DNA of 64,000 bases from Agrobacterium larrymoorei (GCF_030819275.1 NZ_JAUTBL010000001.1:1676501-1740500), one strand, 5' to 3'; shown: positions 52,327-61,611, counted from the first letter of the stretch. Numbers and translations are program-made. Notes: generated from the letters alone by a model not told the origin.

Positions 52327-53256
52327 ATGCACTTGGCCCAGTCCGATCTTCGCTCCCTCACCGTGTTTCGTGCCGTGGTAGAGCATAAAAGTTTTCTCGG
52401 CGCGCAAATCACCCTCGGCCTTAGCCAGTCCGCAGTCAGCTTTCATATCAAGGCGCTGGAGGACAGGCTTGGGTATAAGCTCTGTCGGCGCGGGCGAGGC
52501 GGCTTTGAACTGACGGACCGGGGCGCGATCGTCTACGAACAGTCGAAATCTTTGTTCCTGGCGCTCAACGCCTTCGAAAGCGAAATAGGCACGTTGAAAA
52601 ACCGGATCACCGGGACATTGAGACTTGGCCTGGTGGACAACACGATTACCGATGCGGATCTGCCCATTCATCGCATCATCGCCCGGATCAGCGAAAGGGC
52701 TCCAGAGGCACGGCTGGAACTGGTCATCGATTCTCCAGATGCGCTACTGTCCGAAATCGCCAATGGTGGTCTCGATATCGCCATCCTTCCGGAAACTGAG
52801 CCGTATCAGAGCCTCAAACTGTCACGCCTACGGGACGAGATCCACTCCCTCTATTGCGCCAAGGGCCATCCTCTTTTCACGGCAGACGAAGCGGACATTT
52901 CCGTGCAGCGTGTGGAAGGCTTCGATTTCGTTGTCAGGCCCTATGCCAATATGCGCGAATTGCAGTATTTCCCACGAGCGCGCGCCAAGGCATCGGCGTC
53001 GAACATGGAAGCCCAGGCAATGTTCGTCATGTCAGGCCGATATCTCGGCTACTTGCCCGATCATTACGCGGCCGATTGGGTACAGAAGGGCATCTTTCGG
53101 GCTCTTCTTCCGAAAGAAGCCAGGATCAATTCACCCTTCATCATCGCCACTCGTCTGGGAGAGAAGCCATCAACCATTCTCGACTTCTTCATTCGAGAAC
53201 TCGCCGGTCTTGCTTCAGAAACACTTCATCGGAAACAGCTGTCTCCCGGCAGATGA
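52327..53256 (+). CDS. LysR-family transcriptional regulator
   Basis: A 309-residue regulator. Residues 6-65 are the winged helix (LRSLTVFRAVVEHKSFLGAQITLGLSQSAVSFHIKALEDRLGYKL), then a type 2 periplasmic-binding-like effector domain from about 95 (GTLRLGLVDNTITDADLP, GGLDIAILPETEPYQSL). It is divergent from the agmatinase-importer operon and has a dyad next to its start, so it is the likely regulator of that operon and of itself. Confidence 0.9.
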   Translation: MHLAQSDLRSLTVFRAVVEHKSFLGAQITLGLSQSAVSFHIKALEDRLGYKLCRRGRGGFELTDRGAIVYEQSKSLFLALNAFESEIGTLKNRITGTLRLGLVDNTITDADLPIHRIIARISERAPEARLELVIDSPDALLSEIANGGLDIAILPETEPYQSLKLSRLRDEIHSLYCAKGHPLFTADEADISVQRVEGFDFVVRPYANMRELQYFPRARAKASASNMEAQAMFVMSGRYLGYLPDHYAADWVQKGIFRALLPKEARINSPFIIATRLGEKPSTILDFFIRELAGLASETLHRKQLSPGR

Positions 53257-53364
53257 AGGGGAGGGCGTTCAACGGCAACAAATTGCTAGGGCCGCCAGCG
53301 CGTCTCGCGGTCCAAAGCCTCTCTTCGGCGCCGCCGCTGCGAGTTAGATACCTCTCTCTCGACG

Positions 53365-53385
53365 CGTGAAAACACAGTTTTCACG
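53365..53385. terminator. Perfect hairpin overlapping the GGDEF gene stop
   Basis: CGTGAAAAC (53365-53373), ACA loop, GTTTTCACG (53377-53385). It lies 109 bases after the LysR gene and covers the stop codon of the converging GGDEF gene at 53381-53383, so it can serve both transcripts. Confidence 0.55.
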
Positions 53386-55276
53386 ATCTCGATCTCACGC
53401 GTTTCCGCTCGCCGTTGTCTTCACAATCTTGCGACTGGTTGCGTCCTGCGGCTTTGGCCCGGTATAGCGCCCGGTCTGCCTGAGCGATCAAGTCGTTCTC
53501 GGACAGCGATTGCGAGGGAAGCGCCGTCGCATAGCCGCAAGAAACGGTCACATGACCCCATGGCAAATTTTCAGCATGCGCGATATTCAACGCGGCAACC
53601 GCCTTACGGATATTCTCGGCTATTCTCGCGGTTTCTTCGGCACCTATATTTGGCAGCAGAACGACCAGCTCTTCGCCACCGTAACGGGCCGCAAGACCGC
53701 CGGTCCCGATGAGCTGCGAAGGGATGACGGCGGCGACATCGCGTAGCGCGCAATCGCCGGCCAGATGTCCGTAGGTGTCGTTGTAGACCTTGAAGCGGTC
53801 GAGATCGAGCAGGATGAGCGAAACCGACTGCTGATCTGCGCGTGCCGCCGTCAGCATGGCGCTCAGTTGGGTATTGAAGTAACGCTTGTTGAACAGACGC
53901 GTCAACTCGTCCGTCGTTGCCAGTGCATTCAGCTCCTGCTTCATCATCTGATGGCGGGTGACGTCGCGTGTAATGACGACGATTCCGTCAGGTTCGTTGC
54001 TATCATCAGCCCGAACGCAGGAGATGACGCTCTCCAGCCAGATCGTGGTTCCATCCATCCGCTGGTGTCGATAGAGGATTGATTCCGTTGAGGATCCCAA
54101 CCGCACCTTGGCCAGGGCTTGCTCCCATGTGGATCTGGTCTGATCATCCCGGTTATCCAGCACACTCGTGCCAATCACGCTTTCGGTACTCTGCTCGAAT
54201 ATTCTCTCCGCGGCAGGTGATACATACTGCCGGATGCCCGCCAGGGAAATCTTTTCAATCACGTCGGTTGAGGCATTGGCGATAAGGCGGAATTCAGCTT
54301 CGCGTGCGGCGACTTTCTGATCCCAGATCTCCCGGAGTTCGATCTGCCTGATCCACCGGACGGCCATGGCGGTACCGATCAAGTAGGCGAGAACGATGCT
54401 GAGCCAAGGATATTTTGACTGCTTCAGCCAGTCGGCAAAAATAGAGTCCTTGGTCTGTGCGGCGATCGCCGTTACGCCCGTCTCAGGGCTGCGATAGAAC
54501 CCGCTGATGCGCTTTGCGCCATCGAAACGCGAGACATATTCGTAATTGCCGCGCAGCTTCTTCATGATCTCATCGCGATAAAGCGCACTGTCAGCGATGT
54601 TTGCACCCATCGCCTTGAGGTCCATCGGCAGGCGAAGAAGAATGGCGCCATCCTCGCGCAGCAGGGCAAAGGCATTCTCCTCGTTCACCCCGAATGTTTC
54701 AATGAAATGGGAGAAATGATCCATGTCGATGGTTGCGATCATAACACCCGCCAAGCTTCCGTCAGGATTGTCTATCCGCTGGCTGATCGGAAGGAACCAC
54801 CGGCCATTTGTCTGGCTTTGAGAGGGGAGGCCGAAGCGCGCTTGCGTTGACACATTCGCTTTGTGGAACTGGAAATATTCGCGGTTGGAGAGATCTATGC
54901 CTGCGGAATTCGCGGCAAACGTCGATTGGAGCAAGCGGCCTTGCGCATCGGCATAGGCCAGGCTGCGCAGCAAGGGGGAAGTCTTGACGACGTGCAGCAT
55001 CTCCTCAAACAGCAGTTGGGTTTTGCTTTCGTCGCCGAGCGCCTCTCTAGCGTGAGCAGACAGGTCGTTGAGCGGTTGCTGAGCAAGCGCCATCAAGTCG
55101 TCGGTATGAAGCGCCATGGCGCGGGCGGTTTCCATTTGGCGGTTGTTTGCGTTTTGGACCAGCCGCTGCCAATTGGTGTATTCGGTCCAGGTGCCCAGAC
55201 ACGCAAACACGGCCCCGACCGCAAGAACGACGGCGAGACGGAGGCGAGACCTTTTCTTCATATTTTGGGAAATCAT
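53381..55276 (-). CDS. Membrane diguanylate cyclase (Cache-PAS-GGDEF)
   Basis: A 631-residue protein. The first helix is at residues 10-29, then a periplasmic Cache-type sensor (about 35-290), a second helix near 293-312 (YPWLSIVLAYLIGTAMAV), a PAS domain at about 330-440 (AEFRLIANASTDVIEKISLAG), and a GGDEF domain at about 455-615 with LDLDRFKVYNDTYGHLAGD and RYGGEELVVLLP, an active variant. The allosteric I-site RxxD before GGEEL is replaced by GTGG, so product inhibition is probably absent. It makes cyclic di-GMP in response to a periplasmic ligand. Lone gene with ATG 55276. Confidence 0.88.
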   Translation of the reverse strand: MISQNMKKRSRLRLAVVLAVGAVFACLGTWTEYTNWQRLVQNANNRQMETARAMALHTDDLMALAQQPLNDLSAHAREALGDESKTQLLFEEMLHVVKTSPLLRSLAYADAQGRLLQSTFAANSAGIDLSNREYFQFHKANVSTQARFGLPSQSQTNGRWFLPISQRIDNPDGSLAGVMIATIDMDHFSHFIETFGVNEENAFALLREDGAILLRLPMDLKAMGANIADSALYRDEIMKKLRGNYEYVSRFDGAKRISGFYRSPETGVTAIAAQTKDSIFADWLKQSKYPWLSIVLAYLIGTAMAVRWIRQIELREIWDQKVAAREAEFRLIANASTDVIEKISLAGIRQYVSPAAERIFEQSTESVIGTSVLDNRDDQTRSTWEQALAKVRLGSSTESILYRHQRMDGTTIWLESVISCVRADDSNEPDGIVVITRDVTRHQMMKQELNALATTDELTRLFNKRYFNTQLSAMLTAARADQQSVSLILLDLDRFKVYNDTYGHLAGDCALRDVAAVIPSQLIGTGGLAARYGGEELVVLLPNIGAEETARIAENIRKAVAALNIAHAENLPWGHVTVSCGYATALPSQSLSENDLIAQADRALYRAKAAGRNQSQDCEDNGERKRVRSRS

Positions 55277-55603
55277 ATGTTTTTAACGGTTCAAATTCAG
55301 ATGCACCAATCTTCCGTCAGATGAATGAAAGAAATTCTAATGACCATGAATGCGTCTTTAGACAATAAAGCTGGAGGTCTCACATTCACGTGTTCACTGG
55401 ATCTACCATCTCCAACGGAAGCCACAGCGCAAAACCCTGAAGTCGGCTGAAACAAACCTGCCATCATCTTGATGATTTGGAAGCACACTGAAGATCGGGA
55501 TTCATTCGACTGAAAACGACTGAAACACTGTCACTGAGATATTAGACTCCTTTGCTAGGGCTTCTCTCCGTGCCGCGACGAATGCGGCATACCGAGAGGT
55601 TCC
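55277..55603. other. Divergent gap with a tandem repeat before the LacI gene
   Basis: GACTGAAAAC (55508-55517) is followed directly by GACTGAAAC (55518-55526), a tandem 10-base repeat about one helical turn long, and GGCTGAAAC occurs near 55444. It could bind the LacI-family protein. No open frame or hairpin was seen in the remaining 327 bases. Confidence 0.35.
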
Positions 55604-56662
55604 ATGGTTCGAACGCCCGCAAATATTCGCGATGTCGCCGCACGTGCCGGCTGCTCCATCGCCACCGTCAGCCGTGTTGCGACAGGCAACGGTCCTGTCA
55701 GCGTTGCCATGCAGAAAAAGGTGGTGGATGCGGCGCTGACCCTTGGCTTTCCCCTTGCCCCGCCGTCGGCTGCGCGCCGGCCTGTCCTCGGCGTTCTCCT
55801 TCCCAGTCTCACCAATCCGGTCTTTGCCGGTGCGCTCGCCGGCATCGAACATTGCGCTCGCACCAACGATCTCTCGATCATCATCGGACAATCCAACTAT
55901 CGGGCCGACGAGGAAATGGCCGTCATTGCCGCTTTGATTGCCGAGCGCCCCATGGGGCTCATCATGACGGTCTGCGATCCCGCAACGAGTGATGTGTTCG
56001 CCACTGTGGCCCGACAGGGCATCCCTGCCGCTACCGTCTATAATGAGGGCGTGCCGGACGGTTTCGGCTCCGTTTCGGTCGATAACCGGGCGGCGATGCG
56101 TGAGCTCACGGAAAAGCTGCTGAACCTCGGCCATCGTTCCATCTTGTTCGTCGGTGGCCGGTTTGCATCCTCGGATCGCGCGATCAATCGTTATCGAGGC
56201 TATTGCGATGCGATGAAGGCCGCCGGTTGTCAGCCCTTCGCGGCCTTGGAGGTGGACTTTATCGACGCGACCGAAGACGTCGATTTGACCACTGCCCTGG
56301 ACAAGCGTCATCCGACGGCGATCGTCGTTTCGAACGATCTACTCGCCCTCACGGTGATCGCTTCTTTGCGGCGTTCGGGTCTGCGCGTGCCGCAGGATGT
56401 CTCGGTGACCGGCTTCGATGGCATAGATCTCGCCCGACACATCTCGCCAAGATTGACAACGATTGTCCAACCCTCCCGCACCATGGGTGTCCTGGCGGCC
56501 TCCATGGTGCTCGATATCGCCGCGGGGCGGCGGCATCCGGCCCATATCCGGGCTAACTTCACCTTCGCTTGCGGCGAAACGATCGAAGAGGCCAAACCCC
56601 ATCCACGCACCCAATCTTCTTCTTCCTCAACGAACCAGGAACCTCACTCCCATGAAAATTAA
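55604..56662 (+). CDS. LacI-family transcriptional regulator
   Basis: A 352-residue repressor. Residues 6-55 are the LacI helix-turn-helix and hinge (NIRDVAARAGCSIATVSRVATGNGPVSVAMQKKVVDAALTLGF); a sugar-binding-like effector domain follows (LGVLLPSLTNPVFAGALAGIE, GHRSILFVGG, AIVVSNDLLALTVIASLRRSGLRVPQDVSVTGFDG). Its stop overlaps the SBP start, so it is cotranscribed with the importer and phosphodiesterase it probably controls. Confidence 0.9.
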   Translation: MVRTPANIRDVAARAGCSIATVSRVATGNGPVSVAMQKKVVDAALTLGFPLAPPSAARRPVLGVLLPSLTNPVFAGALAGIEHCARTNDLSIIIGQSNYRADEEMAVIAALIAERPMGLIMTVCDPATSDVFATVARQGIPAATVYNEGVPDGFGSVSVDNRAAMRELTEKLLNLGHRSILFVGGRFASSDRAINRYRGYCDAMKAAGCQPFAALEVDFIDATEDVDLTTALDKRHPTAIVVSNDLLALTVIASLRRSGLRVPQDVSVTGFDGIDLARHISPRLTTIVQPSRTMGVLAASMVLDIAAGRRHPAHIRANFTFACGETIEEAKPHPRTQSSSSSTNQEPHSHEN

Positions 56663-57665
56663 ACTCCTCCTGGCCTGCCTCGGCTTTCTGGCAGGCGCCT
56701 TCATTCTTGCGCTGACGCCCGCGCGCGCAGCAGACGCCGTTTGTTACAACTGCCCGCCCGAATGGGCGAACTGGGGTCAGATGCTGAAAAACATCAAGAC
56801 CGATCTCGGCATAGACATCCCTGGCGACAACAAGAATTCCGGCCAGGCGATTGCCCAGATCATCGCCGAAAAGGCAAGCCCCGTGGCCGATATCGCCTAT
56901 CTCGGCATCAATGCCGGCATTTCTGCAGCGAGCCAGGATCTCGTGGCAGCCTGGAAGCCAGCGCGTTTCAATGAAATTCCGAATGGCCTGAAGGACCCGG
57001 AGGGCCGCTGGTGGACGGTGCACCAGGGTACGCTCGGCTTTTTCGTCAATGTCGATGCGCTGAACGGCGCGCCGGCTCCGGCCTGCTGGGCCGACCTTTT
57101 GAAGCCGGAATATAACGGTCTTGTCGGCTATCTCGACCCGACCTCCGCCGCTGTCGGTTATGTTTCTTCCGTCGCCGCCAACTCTGCGCTCGGCGGTACG
57201 CTCGAGAATTTCTCCCCTGCCATCGACTTCTTCAAGAAGCTTGCCGCCAACGGTGCCATCGTCACCAAGCAGACTTCCTATGCCCGCGTCGTTTCCGGCG
57301 AGATTCCGGTTCTGCTCGACTATGACTTCAATGCCTATCGCGCCAAATATACCGAAAAAGGCAAGTTCGCCTTCGTCATTCCTTGCGAAGGCACCGTCAG
57401 CTTTCCCTATGTCATGACGCTGGTCAAAGGCGCACCGCATATGGACGCCGCAAAAAAGGTCCTCGACTATCTGCTCTCCGACAAGGGCCAGCTCTTCTGG
57501 ACGACGGCCTATCTTCGCCCGGCCATTCCGGTGGAGATGCCGAAGGATATCGCCGACAGGTTCCTGCCAGCAAGCGACTATCAGCGTGCCAAGGCTATCG
57601 ACTGGGCGAAGGCGCAGGCAGCACAGAAGGCGTATTCCGAGCGCTATCTCGCGGAAGTCCGCTAA
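56652..57665 (+). CDS. ABC solute-binding protein, ferric/polyamine/phosphonate-like
   Basis: A 337-residue SBP with a signal peptide (LLLACLGFLAGAFILALTPARA, cut after ARA). DAVCYNCPPEWANWGQM, AYLGINAGISAASQDLVAAWKPARFNEIPNGLKDPEGRWWTVHQGTLGFFVNV and LLSDKGQLFWTTAYLRPAIPVEMP belong to the AfuA/PotD/PhnS-type group (type 2 binding fold). The ligand is inferred from the last gene in the operon, a GpdQ-like enzyme, to be a glycerophosphodiester rather than iron. ATG 56652 overlaps the LacI gene by 11 bases. Confidence 0.85.
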   Translation: MKIKLLLACLGFLAGAFILALTPARAADAVCYNCPPEWANWGQMLKNIKTDLGIDIPGDNKNSGQAIAQIIAEKASPVADIAYLGINAGISAASQDLVAAWKPARFNEIPNGLKDPEGRWWTVHQGTLGFFVNVDALNGAPAPACWADLLKPEYNGLVGYLDPTSAAVGYVSSVAANSALGGTLENFSPAIDFFKKLAANGAIVTKQTSYARVVSGEIPVLLDYDFNAYRAKYTEKGKFAFVIPCEGTVSFPYVMTLVKGAPHMDAAKKVLDYLLSDKGQLFWTTAYLRPAIPVEMPKDIADRFLPASDYQRAKAIDWAKAQAAQKAYSERYLAEVR

Positions 57666-57767
57666 GCCTTCGGCGCAAACCTCCCTCAAAAAGGCAGCCG
57701 AGACGATGCATGTCCCGGCTCGCCATCCGCCTCATCCGCATCCGATGACTTTGCCAAGGAGACCGCC

Positions 57768-58580
57768 GTGAAGAACAGGCGCTTCGACATCCTGCTTCTC
57801 TTGCCGCTGGCGATCTTCGCGCTCGCCTTCCTCCTTTTGCCGATGGTCCGTCTGACGGTTGCGGCAGCAAGCACGGAACGCGGGCCAATGGCCTTTTTCG
57901 CCATCCTTACCGATGAGCGCTATCGCACCAGCCTGATCGCCACGCTGATCCTGGCTCTCTTCACCACGGCGGTCACGCTTATCCTTGCCACCATTGCGGC
58001 GCAGACGCTGGCCAACCGGCGCTTTGCCGGACGCGGTGTCCTTTTGTCGCTGCTGACCTTTCCGCTTGCCTTTCCGGGCGTCGTCGTCGGCTTCATGGTC
58101 ATCTTGCTTGGCGGTCGTCTGGGGCTTGTCGGTAATCTTGCCAGGGCATTGACCGGCAGCAATCTCGTCTTCGCCTATTCGCTGACCGGGCTCTTTCTCG
58201 GCTATGTCTATTTCTCCGTACCGCGTGTGCTGCTGACAATTCTGGCAGCGGCTGAAAAGCTCGATCCGTCGCTCGTGGAAGCGGCGCGGTCACTCGGCGC
58301 GGGGCCGATCACCATTCAGCGCGACATCGTGCTGCCGGCTTTGTTTCCGGCCATGTATGCCGGTGGTGCGCTGTGTTTTGCCACTGCCATGGGCGCCTTC
58401 GGCACGGCCTTTACGCTTGCCACGAATGTCGATGTCGTGCCGATGCTGATCTACACCGAGTTCACGCTGGCAACCAATGCCGGCATGGCAGCCGCACTCT
58501 CCATAGCGCTTGGTCTGATCACCTGGGCAGTGCTTGCCCTTGCCCGCAACCGCGCCATGCGCGATGCCACGGGAGCGTGA
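57768..58580 (+). CDS. ABC permease, ferric/polyamine-type
   Basis: A 270-residue membrane subunit with about six helices and the coupling loop EAARSLGAGPITIQRDIVLPALFPAMYAGG. AAGGAG precedes GTG 57768. A 21-codon His/Pro-rich open frame at 57706-57771 ends overlapping this GTG (GTGA). The stop is one base before the next permease gene. Confidence 0.88.
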   Translation: MKNRRFDILLLLPLAIFALAFLLLPMVRLTVAAASTERGPMAFFAILTDERYRTSLIATLILALFTTAVTLILATIAAQTLANRRFAGRGVLLSLLTFPLAFPGVVVGFMVILLGGRLGLVGNLARALTGSNLVFAYSLTGLFLGYVYFSVPRVLLTILAAAEKLDPSLVEAARSLGAGPITIQRDIVLPALFPAMYAGGALCFATAMGAFGTAFTLATNVDVVPMLIYTEFTLATNAGMAAALSIALGLITWAVLALARNRAMRDATGA

Positions 58581-58581
58581 G

Positions 58582-59379
58582 ATGCGCAGGATTTCCTGGA
58601 CATCGGCTGCTGGCATTGCCGTCACCGCCCTTCTGACGCTCTTCCTGACAATGCCGGTCATCCTTTCGATTTTCGCAGGGCTGAGCGTCAACTATGCGCG
58701 CGGCCTCTCCGCCGGGCTGACACTGGACTGGGTAGGCCAGGTCTTCGAGCTTTATGCCGATACGATCTGGCGAAGCCTGATTGTCGCGGTCGCGACACTT
58801 CTCATGACATTGCTGATCGGCGTTCCCGGCGCCTATGCACTGGTGCGTAGTGGCGGTCGATTTGCCCGCATCGTCGAGGAGATCGTGACGCTGCCGGTCG
58901 CGATACCCGGACTTGCGCTAGCGCTTGGATTGATCCTCGCCTATGGCGGCTTCGGCACTTTTCGCCAGTCGACGCTCTTCATCGTCGTCGGCCATGTGCT
59001 CTTCACGCTACCTTTCATGCTGCGCGCCGTCATCGCCGTTCTCGATACGATCGACTGGAAGGTGCTGGACGAGGGCGCGGCAAGCCTCGGCGCGCCCGCT
59101 TGGCGGCGCTTCTTCGACGTCATCCTGCCCAATATCAGCCAGGGCATCCTTGCCGGTTCGCTGACCGTCGTCACGCTCTCCGTCGGCGAGTTCAACATCA
59201 CCTGGATGACCCATACGCCGATGACCAAGACGCTGCCGGTCGGTCTTGCCGATGCCTATGCCTCGATGCGCCTTGAAGTCGCTTCGGCCTATACGCTCGT
59301 CTTCCTCATCATGATCGTCCCTCTTTTGATTGGCCTCCAACTGGTGGCCAGCCTCACCGAAAAGCGAACTGCACCATGA
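58582..59379 (+). CDS. ABC permease, ferric/polyamine-type
   Basis: A 265-residue channel subunit. Helices of about 20 residues start near residue 6 (AAGIAVTALLTLFLTMPVILSI), and the coupling loop is DEGAASLGAPAWRRFFDVILPNISQGILAGSL. ATG 58582 follows the first permease by one base. Its stop overlaps the ATPase start by four bases. Confidence 0.88.
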   Translation: MRRISWTSAAGIAVTALLTLFLTMPVILSIFAGLSVNYARGLSAGLTLDWVGQVFELYADTIWRSLIVAVATLLMTLLIGVPGAYALVRSGGRFARIVEEIVTLPVAIPGLALALGLILAYGGFGTFRQSTLFIVVGHVLFTLPFMLRAVIAVLDTIDWKVLDEGAASLGAPAWRRFFDVILPNISQGILAGSLTVVTLSVGEFNITWMTHTPMTKTLPVGLADAYASMRLEVASAYTLVFLIMIVPLLIGLQLVASLTEKRTAP

Positions 59380-60455
59380 ACGCTCACTCCCTCGTCCCGG
59401 CGGCGCCATCCAGCCGCGGCGTTTCCATCTCCACTCACGCGCTCTCCAAGACTTTCAATGGTGTGGCGGCGCTCCATACCACCGACCTGCATGTCATGGC
59501 TGGCGAAATCCTCGTGCTGCTCGGTCCATCGGGCTGCGGCAAGACCACGCTTCTGCGCCTCATTGCCGGACTGGAGGAACCGGATGGCGCGGATATGATC
59601 CGCTTCGACGGGGAAGATGTGACACAGGTGGCGATCGAAAAGCGCAATGTCGGCATGGTCTTCCAGTCCTATGCGCTGTTTCCCAATATGAGCGTTGCGG
59701 AAAACGTCGCCTATGGCTTGAAGATCCGCAAAATCGCCAAGGCCGAACGCGAGGCGGAAACCCGGCGGCTGCTTGCCCTTGTCGGGCTTGAGGAACTGGG
59801 AGACCGTCGCGTCACCACCATTTCCGGCGGCCAGCGCCAGCGTTGCGCTCTTGCCCGTGCGCTGGCGATCCGCCCGCGCGTGCTGTTGCTGGATGAACCG
59901 CTGGCCGCGCTCGATGCCGTTCTGCGCGAACGTCTGCGGGTGGAAATCGGCCTGCTGCTCAGGGAGTTTGGCATCACGGCCATCTATGTCACACATGATC
60001 AGGCCGAGGCCATGGCGATCGGTGACCGGGTCGCGGTGATGAACCGCGGCCGCATCGCGCAGATCGATGCGCCTCGCGTCATCTACCATCGCCCGGCCAA
60101 TGCCTTCGTGGCCGATTTTGTCGGCACGATGAACCGCCTTCATGGCGACGTTCGTGATGGTGTTTTGAGACTTGAAGGGGAGGGAACACGGGCGGGACTA
60201 ACTCTCGGCGGCCCGGATCGATCAGCGGTGGTCTGCTTTCGCCCCGAAGCGGTGCGACTTTCGGACACCGGCGCGGTTGTTACGCGTGTCGTCGCCTCGA
60301 CCTTTTTCGGCGCTACGCAGCGCCTCATCGTCGAGGTGGCACCGGGCCAGACTTTGCAGATCGACCTGCCGTCGGCGCTGACTTTCCAGCCCGGCCAAAC
60401 CGTCGCCTTCGACATCGAAGGTGACGCCCTTATCGAGTTCAACCAAGAAGACTGA
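59376..60455 (+). CDS. ABC ATPase, ferric/polyamine-type (PotA/FbpC-like)
   Basis: A 359-residue ATPase. Walker A GPSGCGKTT, Q-loop MVFQSYALFPNMSV, signature ISGGQRQRCALARA, Walker B VLLLDEPLAALDAVL and YVTHDQAEAMAIGDRV, then a TOBE-type domain from about 290 to the end. The stop overlaps the phosphodiesterase start (TGATG), so import and hydrolysis are coupled in translation. Confidence 0.92.
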   Translation: MNAHSLVPAAPSSRGVSISTHALSKTFNGVAALHTTDLHVMAGEILVLLGPSGCGKTTLLRLIAGLEEPDGADMIRFDGEDVTQVAIEKRNVGMVFQSYALFPNMSVAENVAYGLKIRKIAKAEREAETRRLLALVGLEELGDRRVTTISGGQRQRCALARALAIRPRVLLLDEPLAALDAVLRERLRVEIGLLLREFGITAIYVTHDQAEAMAIGDRVAVMNRGRIAQIDAPRVIYHRPANAFVADFVGTMNRLHGDVRDGVLRLEGEGTRAGLTLGGPDRSAVVCFRPEAVRLSDTGAVVTRVVASTFFGATQRLIVEVAPGQTLQIDLPSALTFQPGQTVAFDIEGDALIEFNQED

Positions 60456-61279
60456 TGATGCTGATTGCCCAGATTACCGACCTTCATATCCGCCCGCATG
60501 GCATGCTTGCCTATGGCGTATCAGAAACCAATCTCTATGCCGAACATGCTATTCATGCACTGCTGCGGCTCGACCCGCGCCCCGAGTGCGTCATCGTCAC
60601 GGGCGATCTGACCGATTGTGGGCTCGTGGAGGAGTATGAGATTATCCGCACGCTGTTCGACCGGCTGCCCATGCCCGTCTATTGCGTGCCCGGTAATCAC
60701 GACCGGCGCGAAGAGTTCCGGTCGACCTTTGCCGATCTCGACTATCTGCCCGTATCAGGCCTCCTCGATTTTGTGACATCCTGCGGACCCATTCGTATCA
60801 TCGGCCTCGACACGCTGGTGCCGGGCGAAAGCCATGGTGCGCTCCGTCCCGAAACGCTATCCTTTCTGTCTGACACGCTCGCCGCTGCGCCGGATGCGCC
60901 AACGCTCGTCATGCTGCACCATCCGCCCTTCGAAACCGGCATTGGCCACATGGACCGGGTTGGGCTTCTTGAGGGCGTTGCAGAATTCGAGCGGATCATT
61001 GCTGACCATCCGCAAGTACAGCGCGTCCTCTGCGGCCATGTCCATCGCGCCATCCAGACCATCTTCGGCGGAACCCTATGCCAGATTGCGCCATCCGTCG
61101 CTCATCAGGTAGCGCTGGACCTGACCCCCGAGGCGGCGTCATGTTTCGTGCTGGAAGCTCCGCAATTCCTGCTGCACCGCTTCTCGCAAGGTCGCTTCGT
61201 CACCCACACGGCCCAAGTCGAACGCGCGCCGGGACCGTTCCCATTTATCCTGCCTGATGATTATCCGGGGAGGAATTAA
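60455..61279 (+). CDS. gpdQ: GpdQ-like metallophosphodiesterase
   Basis: A 274-residue calcineurin-like phosphodiesterase, the same length I recall for E. coli/Enterobacter GpdQ. Counting from the second ATG (60458), Asp8, His10, Asp50 and Asn80 fall exactly at the GpdQ metal-ligand positions (QITDLH, VTGD, PGNHD), and His155, His194 and His196 (MLHHPP, CGHVH) lie one residue before the reported His156/195/197. GpdQ hydrolyses glycerophosphodiesters such as glycerophosphoethanolamine. No signal peptide, so it acts in the cytoplasm, consistent with substrate import by the ABC operon that it ends. CpdA-type cAMP phosphodiesterase is an alternative but fits the context less. Confidence 0.85.
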   Translation: MMLIAQITDLHIRPHGMLAYGVSETNLYAEHAIHALLRLDPRPECVIVTGDLTDCGLVEEYEIIRTLFDRLPMPVYCVPGNHDRREEFRSTFADLDYLPVSGLLDFVTSCGPIRIIGLDTLVPGESHGALRPETLSFLSDTLAAAPDAPTLVMLHHPPFETGIGHMDRVGLLEGVAEFERIIADHPQVQRVLCGHVHRAIQTIFGGTLCQIAPSVAHQVALDLTPEAASCFVLEAPQFLLHRFSQGRFVTHTAQVERAPGPFPFILPDDYPGRN

Positions 61280-61611
61280 AGCGCCATTGGCGATGGCGGC
61301 GATGTGGCCAGGATGGCGATCGGGACTGGCAGTTCTTGTGCTGTGGTCATCCCGCGCAGGCTCGTCTGATCGTCGTTCATTTAAGCGCTTCTGCACTGAG
61401 AGAGAGGGTCAACAGAGAACCTCGGCTCCAAGGTATGAAAGCGGTGACCTCAAGATGAGAAGAACTGCGATGTACTACCGGATGGAAGCCGGACATCAGC
61501 TGCAACACCTATGGCATTATGCATGAGCGTTAAGGCATTTGTACGCCGTGAGGACTCTAATGATCCCGGTCCTCGCTTTTCTATCTGCAAATTTGTTTTT
61601 TAACCTTAGCC
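61280..61611. other. 332-base gap after the phosphodiesterase gene
   Basis: Nothing certain except the terminator at 61548-61584. The 23-codon frame at 61455-61526 has no ribosome site. No promoter identified. Confidence 0.35.
61548..61584 (+). terminator. Intrinsic terminator, plus strand
   Basis: GTGAGGAC (61548-61555) pairs with GTCCTCGC (61569-61576), 8 bp with one G-U pair and a 13-base loop, followed by TTTTCTATC. It is 270 bases after the importer operon and may end its transcript or one from an unseen small RNA. Confidence 0.5.

Noticed and set aside
61455..61526. 23-codon open frame after the phosphodiesterase gene
   Set aside because: No ribosome site and no supporting composition.
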